DNA from: Actinomycetota bacterium
Lineage (GTDB): Bacteria; Actinomycetota; Acidimicrobiia; Acidimicrobiales; Microtrichaceae
Assembly: GCA_005777415.1 (NCBI GenBank)
Contig: SXMI01000202.1
Coordinates: forward strand, 1-9,806
Reading direction: 5' to 3'
DNA: 9,806 nucleotides
Shown here: positions 1 through 5,350 of the stretch, piece by piece
Position numbering within the stretch: the stretch's first letter is position 1
Layout: every line of letters starts with the position of its first letter
The notes under the pieces: model-generated
The model's input: the letters and a program-made list of their open reading frames with translations, nothing else
What the model was told of the DNA's origin: nothing
Databases searched by the model: none
Made by a program: the position numbers and the translations under genes

Positions 1-915
1 ATCCCGGCGCCGGTGCTGTCGCCGCCGCCGTACGTGGAGCCTGTCGTTCCGTCGGTCGGGCCCCGCCGGTCGCTGTTCGGTCGCCCGCCGGCCGAGGAGT
101 CGCTCGTGGCCGAGGAGCCGGTCGTCGTCGAGGTGGCACCGGCCGCTGAGGTGGAGCCGGTCGTCGAGCCAGTCGCCGCGGTGGAGCTTCCCGCCGGGCT
201 GTTCGACCTGCACCCCCCGGCCGCGGTCGAGCCGGCGATCCCGGCACCGGCTCCGGAACCCGAGTCGCCGGCCCCCCGGCGTCGCCGGCGGGTGTTCGAC
301 CGTCGGGCGGCGGGCACGACCCGGCGTCGCCAGGAACGCAGTTCGCAGCCCTCCGTGGACCCTGCGGTCGGGTTCCTGCGTGGGGACGAGTCGGTCGACG
401 AGGTCCCGGCCACCGAGTCGACACTCGCCGGCCCGACCGTGAGCCCGGCGGTCGGTGGCATGCCGGCCGCGCCCGTCGTCGGCGGCGGGTTCGGGCCGTC
501 CGGGCCCTCGGGAGCCACACCGCCGCCACCGCCGCCGCCACCGCCACCGTCGTCGCCACCGCCGCCGTCGTTCGAGCCACCCGCGCCCGAGCCGGTTCCG
601 GATCCCACCCCGGAGCGTTCGGCGCTCTCGCTGCTCGCCGATTCGCTGGCGGCCGGCGAGCAGGTCCGCCAGTGCGTGATCGGGCGGACCTCGGGGTTCG
701 AGTGCGCACTCGCCCGGACCGACCGTCGCCTCCTGGTCGTGGCCGACCGACCCGGCCGCCCCTTCGTCCAGAGCCTCCACCCCCAGCGGACCGTCGTCCA
801 CGTGCTGGGACCGCGGGCCCTGCCGGCATCGGTCGTGGTCGTCGACGGGGACCGTCGGCTCGAGTTGGTCGGGGTCACCGATCGGGACGAGGCCGAGCGC
901 CTCGCCTCGGGCTGA
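1..915 (+). CDS. Proline-rich protein with C-terminal PH-like domain (5' partial)
   Basis: The function is unknown. The first possible start is GTG at 13, but the frame is open to the window edge (codons for I-P-A-P precede it), so the true start probably lies upstream. Counting from GTG 13 gives 300 residues. Residues about 1-95 are rich in Pro, Val, Glu and Ala and look disordered. A basic stretch follows (RRRRR near 90-95 and TTRRRQ near 102-107). Residues 170-179 are ten consecutive prolines, followed by a second run of four. From about residue 200 to the end the sequence turns globular: a helix-like segment (LSLLADSLAAGEQV) is followed by alternating strands with the phrase LARTDRRLLVVADR. 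This resembles the short bacterial PH-like domains in which 'LTDRRLL' follows a 'GE' turn. No membrane segment or signal peptide is visible in the part present. It converges with ileS, 13 bases away. The coding call is firm from codon bias and the coherent C-terminus; the domain assignment is tentative. Confidence 0.75.
   Translation: MPAPVLSPPPYVEPVVPSVGPRRSLFGRPPAEESLVAEEPVVVEVAPAAEVEPVVEPVAAVELPAGLFDLHPPAAVEPAIPAPAPEPESPAPRRRRRVFDRRAAGTTRRRQERSSQPSVDPAVGFLRGDESVDEVPATESTLAGPTVSPAVGGMPAAPVVGGGFGPSGPSGATPPPPPPPPPPSSPPPPSFEPPAPEPVPDPTPERSALSLLADSLAAGEQVRQCVIGRTSGFECALARTDRRLLVVADRPGRPFVQSLHPQRTVVHVLGPRALPASVVVVDGDRRLELVGVTDRDEAERLASG
520..567 (+). repeat. CCG/CCA codon repeat encoding polyproline
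   Basis: This is a run of proline codons: ten in a row (520-549), two serines, then four more prolines. It mixes CCG and CCA, so it is a degenerate trinucleotide repeat and not a perfect microsatellite. Runs this long are known to stall ribosomes without elongation factor P. Confidence 0.85.
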
Positions 916-928
916 CCGGGACCGTCGA

Positions 929-3900
929 TCAGTCCGCCCGCGGGTGGACCTCGAGGACCGACACCCAGACGGCGTGCCCGTCGGTCTCGCCGGCGGGATC
1001 GCCGACGACGCTCGCATCGTCGGGATCGACGACGGTCAGCTCCGTCGCCAGCACCTGCGATCGCAGCCAGTCGGCGTGCTCCTCGACGGCCCCACGAACC
1101 GGCGCCTCGGCGGCGAGCAGCAGGGAGATCCGGTCGGTGACCTGCAGGCCGGCGTCCTTGCGGGCCTGCTGGACCAGCCGGACCACGTCCCGGGCCCGTC
1201 CCTCGGCGATCAGGTCGTCGGTCAGCTCGACGTCGAGCTCCACCACGTCGTCGTGGTGTCGCAACGACGCTGCCGCCGTGCCCGGTCGTGGTTGCAGCGC
1301 CAGTTCGAAGTCGCCGGGGCCGAGCTCGTGTCCGGCCACGAGGACCCGGTCGCCGTCGAGCCGCTCCCAGTCGCCGGACCGGGCGGCGGCGAGCACCGCC
1401 TGGACGTCGGAACCCAGCCGGGGCCCGAGCGTCCGGGCGTCCGGGCGCAACACGGCGTCGCCGACCTGCGATGCATCCCCGGTCAGGACGACCTCCCGGA
1501 CGTTGACCTCGTCGCGGAGCAGATCGAGCAGCGGTGCGAGCCGGTCGGCACCCTCGCCGGCCAGGGTGAGTCGCTGCAGCGGCAGCCGGGTCCGGAGGCG
1601 GAGGTCCTCGCGCAGGCCGAGCGCCGCCGAGCAGGCGTCCCGGATCCGGTCCATGTCGGCGACCAGGTCGGGGTCGGCCGGGAGCGACGCCGGATCCGGC
1701 CAGTCCCGCAGGTGCACCGAGTCACCGGGCGTCGCGTCGCCGGCGCCGTTCAGCCCGAGGTGGACCTCATCGGCCACGAACGGCAGCAGCGGGGCGACGA
1801 CCCGCACCAGGGTGCGCAGGACGGTGAACAGCGTGTCGAACGCGTCCCGACCGTCGGCGCCGTCCCGGTCGCCGTCACCGCCGGGTGACCAGAAGCGTTC
1901 CCGGGACCGCCGGATGTACCAGTTGGTCAGCGCGTCGAGGTACGACTGGATCGACCCGCAGGCCCCGGCGATGTCGTAGTCGTCCATGCGTGCGGTGACG
2001 TCCTCGACCAGCGCACGGGTCTTGGCGAGCACGTAGCGGTCGAGCACGCCGGTGGCGTCGGTGCGCTCCACCGCACGGATCCCCTCGGCGTTCGCGTAGG
2101 TGGTGAAGAACGAGTAGGCGTTCCAGATGGGGTTGATGACCAGTCGGACCACGTCGCTGATCTCGGACGCATCGGTGGCGATCCGGAGGTCACCGCCGCG
2201 CAGGATCGGTGAGGACATGAGGTACCAGCGCAGCGGGTCCGACCCGACGGTCTCCATGACCTCCTGGGGGTCGGGGTAGTTGCGGAGCTTCTTGGAGAGC
2301 TTGCGGCCCTCGTGGTCGAGCACCACGCCGTGGCAGATCACGTTGCGGAACGCCGGCCGGTCGAACAGCGCTCCCGACAGCACGTGCATCGTGTAGAACC
2401 AGCCGCGGGTCTGGGCGATGTACTCGACGATGAAGTCCGCCGGTGCGTGGCTCTCGAACCACTCGCGCTGCTCGAAGGGGTAGTGCACCTGGGCGAAGGG
2501 CATGGAGCCCGACTCGAACCAGCAGTCGAACACCTCGCTCACCCGACGCATCGTCGAGCGGCCGGTCGGGTCGTCCGGGTTGGGGCGCGTGAGCTCGTCG
2601 ATGGCGGGTCGGTGCAGGTCGGTCGGCCGGACGCCGAAGTCGGCCTCGATCTGGTCGAGCGAGCCGTAGACGTCGGTGCGCGGGTACTCGGGGTCGTCGG
2701 AACGCCACACGGGGATGGGCGCGCCCCAGAACCGGTTGCGGGAGATCGACCAGTCCCGGGCGCCCTCGAGCCACTTGCCGAACTGGCCGTCGCGGACGTG
2801 GCCGGGGATCCAGTTGATCTCCTGGTTCAACTCCACGAGCCGGTCGCGGATGGCGGTGACCTCGACGTACCAGGACGACACGGCCTGGTAGATGATGGGC
2901 GTGTCGGTCCGCCAGCAGTGCGGGTAGTTGTGGTCGTAGGTGTCGTGGCGGACCACGACGCCCTGCGCCTTGAGGTCGGTGATGATCACGGGGTTCGCGT
3001 CGAAGACGTTCTGGCCCGCGTAGTCGACCACCTCGGCGGTGAACCGGCCGCTGTCGTCCACGGGGCAGACCAGGACGATCCCGGCGGCCTCGCAGACCCG
3101 CTGATCGTCCTCGCCGAACCCGGGGGCCAGATGGACGATGCCGGTGCCGTCCTCGTCGCTCACGAACGCATCGGCGAGCACCACGAACGAGTCGGCGTGG
3201 CCGGTGAACCAGGGGAGGAGTGGCTCGTAGCGGAGACCGGCCAGGTCGCCGCCGCGGAGGGTCCCGACGGTGACGGCATCGTCGCCGAGCTCACGGGCGT
3301 AGCGCTCCCTGGCGTTCGCCCCCACCACCACGCGGCGGCCGGCCCGATCGCCCGAGGTGATCTCGACGACCTCGTAGGTGACCTCGGGTCCGGCGGCCAG
3401 CGCCAGGTTGGAGGGCAGCGTCCACGGCGTGGTCGTCCACGCCCAGATCTCGGCCGGTCCGGCGCCGAGCAGCTCGCCCGCAGGACCCCGTCCGTCCGCC
3501 GCGACCGTGAACGCAACGGTGAGCGCCGGGTCCTGGCGGGGACGGGTGGCGTCGTCGAGGCGGATCTCGAAGTTCGACAGCGGTGTCTCCGCCCCCCAGG
3601 AGTACGGCATGACCCGGTAGGCCTCGTAGATCAGCCCCTTGTCCCAGAGCTGGCCGAACGCCCAGATGACCGACTCCATGTAGTCGGCGTCCATCGTCTT
3701 GTAGTCGTCGGCGAAGTCGACCCAGCGGGCCTGACGGGTGACGTAGCGCTCCCACTCGTCGGTGTAGCGCAGGACCGAGGTGCGGCAGTGGTCGTTGAAC
3801 CGGTCGATGCCGTAGTCGGTGATCCCGACGCGTCCGGACACGCCGAGTTCCTGTTCGGCGGCCATCTCGGCCGGGAGCCCGTGGCAGTCCCAGCCGAACC

Positions 3901-4183
3901 GGCGCTCGACCCGGTCGCCCCGCATGGTCCGGTACCGGGGGACAACGTCCTTGACGTAGCCGGTGAGCAGGTGGCCGTAGTGGGGGAGCCCGTTGGCGAA
4001 CGGCGGTCCGTCGTAGACCACGTACTCGTCCCCGGTGCGCTGTGCGACGGACCGTTCGAAGGTCCGCTCGGCCGTCCACCGCTCCAGCAACCGGCGTTCG
4101 GTGGCCGGCAGGTCGATGCGGGCAGGGACGTCGGGGTAGTTGGCGTCGGGGCGATCGGCGTCGGGGCGGTGGGAGTCGGTCAC
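929..4183 (-). CDS. ileS: Isoleucine--tRNA ligase, type 2 (eukaryote-like)
   Basis: This cytoplasmic enzyme charges tRNA-Ile with isoleucine using ATP and edits mischarged valine. From GTG 4183 it has 1084 residues, normal for the type 2 family. The class I signature is PPFANGLPHYGH with HYGH at residues 68-71. The tRNA-contact phrase FGWDCHGLP follows. The CP1 editing domain spans about 210-420 and contains WTTTPWTLPSN from W249 and GTGIVHLAPGFGEDD. The second ATP motif is KLSKK (628-632), a variant of KMSKS. The anticodon-binding domain (WYIRRSRERFW) and a C-terminal domain resembling DUF5915 complete it. HYGH and the missing C-terminal zinc finger mark the type 2 form, which in other bacteria is associated with low mupirocin sensitivity. 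The frame runs upstream to 4294, but those 37 residues overlap the zinc-ribbon gene and look non-conserved, so GTG 4183 is preferred. No clear Shine-Dalgarno precedes it. It is the third gene of the minus-strand block, 49 bases after the zinc-ribbon stop. Confidence 0.96.
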   Translation of the reverse strand: MTDSHRPDADRPDANYPDVPARIDLPATERRLLERWTAERTFERSVAQRTGDEYVVYDGPPFANGLPHYGHLLTGYVKDVVPRYRTMRGDRVERRFGWDCHGLPAEMAAEQELGVSGRVGITDYGIDRFNDHCRTSVLRYTDEWERYVTRQARWVDFADDYKTMDADYMESVIWAFGQLWDKGLIYEAYRVMPYSWGAETPLSNFEIRLDDATRPRQDPALTVAFTVAADGRGPAGELLGAGPAEIWAWTTTPWTLPSNLALAAGPEVTYEVVEITSGDRAGRRVVVGANARERYARELGDDAVTVGTLRGGDLAGLRYEPLLPWFTGHADSFVVLADAFVSDEDGTGIVHLAPGFGEDDQRVCEAAGIVLVCPVDDSGRFTAEVVDYAGQNVFDANPVIITDLKAQGVVVRHDTYDHNYPHCWRTDTPIIYQAVSSWYVEVTAIRDRLVELNQEINWIPGHVRDGQFGKWLEGARDWSISRNRFWGAPIPVWRSDDPEYPRTDVYGSLDQIEADFGVRPTDLHRPAIDELTRPNPDDPTGRSTMRRVSEVFDCWFESGSMPFAQVHYPFEQREWFESHAPADFIVEYIAQTRGWFYTMHVLSGALFDRPAFRNVICHGVVLDHEGRKLSKKLRNYPDPQEVMETVGSDPLRWYLMSSPILRGGDLRIATDASEISDVVRLVINPIWNAYSFFTTYANAEGIRAVERTDATGVLDRYVLAKTRALVEDVTARMDDYDIAGACGSIQSYLDALTNWYIRRSRERFWSPGGDGDRDGADGRDAFDTLFTVLRTLVRVVAPLLPFVADEVHLGLNGAGDATPGDSVHLRDWPDPASLPADPDLVADMDRIRDACSAALGLREDLRLRTRLPLQRLTLAGEGADRLAPLLDLLRDEVNVREVVLTGDASQVGDAVLRPDARTLGPRLGSDVQAVLAAARSGDWERLDGDRVLVAGHELGPGDFELALQPRPGTAAASLRHHDDVVELDVELTDDLIAEGRARDVVRLVQQARKDAGLQVTDRISLLLAAEAPVRGAVEEHADWLRSQVLATELTVVDPDDASVVGDPAGETDGHAVWVSVLEVHPRAD

Positions 4184-4232
4184 GGCGCGAGCAGCGTAGC
4201 GGTGGGGCGCACCGGCGCCCGAGCCGTCGGGG

Positions 4233-4418
4233 TCACTCGACGACGATGTCCCAGCGGTCGAGGCAGTCGGCGCAGCGGTAGGCCACGACGTCACCGGGAC
4301 GGAACCCGACCGCTCCGTCCTCGTCCTCGTACCCGGCGCTCAGCAGGTGGCAGGTCCCGCCGCAGTCCACGCACAGGATCGTGGCGGGCACCATCGGGCC
4401 GTCGGTGTCAGGTTCCAC
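4233..4418 (-). CDS. Small zinc-ribbon protein, 61 residues
   Basis: The specific function is not recognised. Two CxxC pairs are visible: CVDC (residues 17-20, followed by GGTC) and CADC near 51-54, about 30 residues apart. This is the pattern of a zinc ribbon that could bind one Zn2+. The segment between them is acidic (YEDEDGAVGFRPGDVVAYR) and the tail is DRWDIVVE. The GTG start at 4418 overlaps the end of the NUDIX gene by 11 bases, suggesting translational coupling. An alternative ATG at 4394 would give 53 residues, still with both CxxC pairs. No good Shine-Dalgarno precedes either start. The stop is 49 bases before the ileS start, so the three genes are probably cotranscribed. The evidence that it is real is the metal-binding pattern, the coding-like composition and the close fit between its neighbours. 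It is too short to be NrdR and lacks that protein's ATP cone. Confidence 0.75.
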   Translation of the reverse strand: MEPDTDGPMVPATILCVDCGGTCHLLSAGYEDEDGAVGFRPGDVVAYRCADCLDRWDIVVE

Positions 4419-5145
4419 GTTCGGTATCCGATCGTCGGTAGGTCCAGGTGGTGCCCATCGTGAGGCGGTGACGGGGGCCGGGGCCGGTGAGGAGGTCCGC
4501 CGGGGGCGGCTCCTGCGCGGCGGCCTCGTAGGCGACGTCGCCGTGGTAGAGGGCGATCCACTCGTCGCCGTCGACGGCGATCCTGGTGGCGAAGTGCTCG
4601 GGGGCCACGGACCCGGCGTGCGCGATCGCCGCGGCGGCGTCCCGGTGCGGGGCGAGCTGGGACAGGGTGATGAAGGTGGGCGGGGTCAGGCTGACCTCGC
4701 CGGCGTCCCGGGCCGCGAGCAGGTCCGTCGGCCGGGCCCAGCGGTGCGCCCGGATCTCGCCGTCGTCCACCACGATCGCCTCATCGCCGTCGATCGCGGT
4801 GCAGAAGAACGCCGTGGTGAACCGGCGCCCGGCCCGGCTGGGCGGTGTCCAGTGCGACCACCGGTGGAGTCGGTCCTCGTCGAGCACCAGCCCGGCCTCC
4901 TCGGTGGCCTCCCGGACCGCCGCCCGCCGCGCCGCCTGCTCCAGGTCACCGTCCGGACACCCTGCGTGGTCCTGTTGGTCGATCCGGCCGCCCGGGAACA
5001 CCCACGCCCCACCGGCGAACCCCAGGGAGTCGTCGCGGCGGAGCATCAGCACCTCGAGGTGACCGCGGTCACGCAGGACGACGACGGTGGCGGCGGGCGT
5101 GGCCGCCGGGTCCCACCAGTCGCTCGGCGGCGTGGTTGCGGTCAT
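4408..5145 (-). CDS. NUDIX hydrolase
   Basis: This is predicted to hydrolyse a nucleoside-diphosphate-linked substrate; the substrate cannot be told from the sequence. It has 245 residues from ATG 5145. The Nudix fold starts with TVVVLRDRGHLEVLMLRR (about 20-37). Next come GGAWVFPGG (residues 45-53) and the metal-binding helix REATEEAGL (78-86), where E79, E82 and E83 are the expected Mg2+ ligands. The loop between PGG and REATEEAG is longer than in the canonical Gx5Ex7REUxEExGU box, and the Glu that should precede REAT by eight residues is shifted by one. A longer loop of this kind is seen in NUDT19-like members. The C-terminal part (about 130-220) is helical and continues past the core fold. 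The frame extends upstream to 5640 but that part is antisense to nrdA, so ATG 5145 is chosen. No strong Shine-Dalgarno or minus-strand promoter was recognised. It heads the NUDIX, zinc-ribbon, ileS block. Confidence 0.9.
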   Translation of the reverse strand: MTATTPPSDWWDPAATPAATVVVLRDRGHLEVLMLRRDDSLGFAGGAWVFPGGRIDQQDHAGCPDGDLEQAARRAAVREATEEAGLVLDEDRLHRWSHWTPPSRAGRRFTTAFFCTAIDGDEAIVVDDGEIRAHRWARPTDLLAARDAGEVSLTPPTFITLSQLAPHRDAAAAIAHAGSVAPEHFATRIAVDGDEWIALYHGDVAYEAAAQEPPPADLLTGPGPRHRLTMGTTWTYRRSDTERGT

Positions 5146-5225
5146 CGGGACACCGTAGCCACGGCCTCGCAGGCCGCTCCGGACGGGGGATCCGAAGAAA
5201 ATCCTGCCTCCGGAGCCTGAAAGCG

Positions 5226-5255
5226 TTGACAGCGACGTAGTTCCACGACTGTAAT
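5226..5255 (+). promoter_or_regulatory. Sigma-70-type promoter for nrdAB
   Basis: TTGACA (5226-5231) is a perfect -35 hexamer. It is followed after 18 bases by TGTAAT (5250-5255), five of six matches to the -10 consensus. Such matches are rare by chance in DNA this GC-rich. Transcription would start near 5262, giving an untranslated leader of about 90 bases before the GTG at 5351. The operator-like palindromes therefore lie at and just downstream of the start site. The hexamers are seen directly; promoter activity is inferred. Confidence 0.75.
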
Positions 5256-5266
5256 TACCCGCCTGT

Positions 5267-5284
5267 CCCCCCACATGTGGGGGG
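5267..5284. promoter_or_regulatory. Operator-like palindrome 1, candidate NrdR box
   Basis: CCCCCCACATGTGGGGGG is a perfect 18-base inverted repeat centred on ACATGT (5273-5278). It begins only a few bases after the predicted transcription start. Its central 16 bases match about half of the remembered NrdR consensus ACACWATATATWGTGT, with differences mainly to G/C as expected in a GC-rich genome. NrdR represses ribonucleotide reductase operons in most bacteria and binds paired boxes. The assignment rests on position, symmetry and pairing with the next box. Confidence 0.65.
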
Positions 5285-5297
5285 TCAGTCCGGAGAG

Positions 5298-5315
5298 ACC
5301 ACAACATGTGGTGGT
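5298..5315. promoter_or_regulatory. Operator-like palindrome 2, candidate NrdR box
   Basis: ACCACAACATGTGGTGGT is an 18-base inverted repeat with one mismatched pair (5303/5310). Its ACATGT core (5304-5309) lies exactly 31 bases after that of palindrome 1, about three helical turns, which is the usual spacing for paired NrdR boxes. The inner 16 bases match the NrdR consensus at about 11 positions by my count, making this the stronger box. Confidence 0.7.
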
Positions 5316-5327
5316 TCCCGGGCAGGA

Positions 5328-5343
5328 CCAGAACATGAGGGGA
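5328..5343. promoter_or_regulatory. Third, degenerate operator-like repeat overlapping the nrdA ribosome binding site
   Basis: CCAGAACATGAGGGGA matches palindrome 2 at 12 of 16 positions, and its ACATGA core is 29 bases further on. It is not a good palindrome. Its right half is the AGGGG Shine-Dalgarno region (about 5338-5342), 8 bases before the GTG of nrdA. It may be a vestigial or weak operator copy, or chance similarity helped by the Shine-Dalgarno sequence. Confidence 0.35.
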
Positions 5344-5350
5344 ACCACAG

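Larger units (their letters stand above)
5146..5350. promoter_or_regulatory. Divergent intergenic control region between the NUDIX gene and nrdA
   Basis: This 205-base gap is the only sizeable non-coding stretch. The right two-thirds hold the nrdA promoter, an array of ACATGT-centred palindromes and the nrdA ribosome binding site, each listed separately. The left part (5146-5225) should hold the promoter for the minus-strand NUDIX block, but I see no convincing -35/-10 pair there. It includes an A-rich patch, gaagaaaatc, near 5196-5205. No riboswitch structure was recognised. Confidence 0.7.

Noticed and set aside
672..1979. Plus-strand open frame of 435 residues across the end of gene 1 and antisense to ileS
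   Set aside because: It is Arg/Ser-rich with no domain, and it overlaps two supported genes in wrong phases.
4233..4418. Zinc-ribbon protein as the NrdR regulator of nrdAB
   Set aside because: NrdR is about 150 residues with an ATP cone after its zinc ribbon. This protein is 61 residues and lacks it.
2312..4441. Plus-strand open frame of 709 residues antisense to ileS
   Set aside because: It is a low-complexity Val/Gly/Arg shadow of ileS with no motifs.
5256..5350. Cobalamin riboswitch in the nrdA leader
   Set aside because: B12 riboswitches control some reductase genes, but this leader is too short (about 90 bases). It shows simple palindromes, and I see no B12-box-like sequence.
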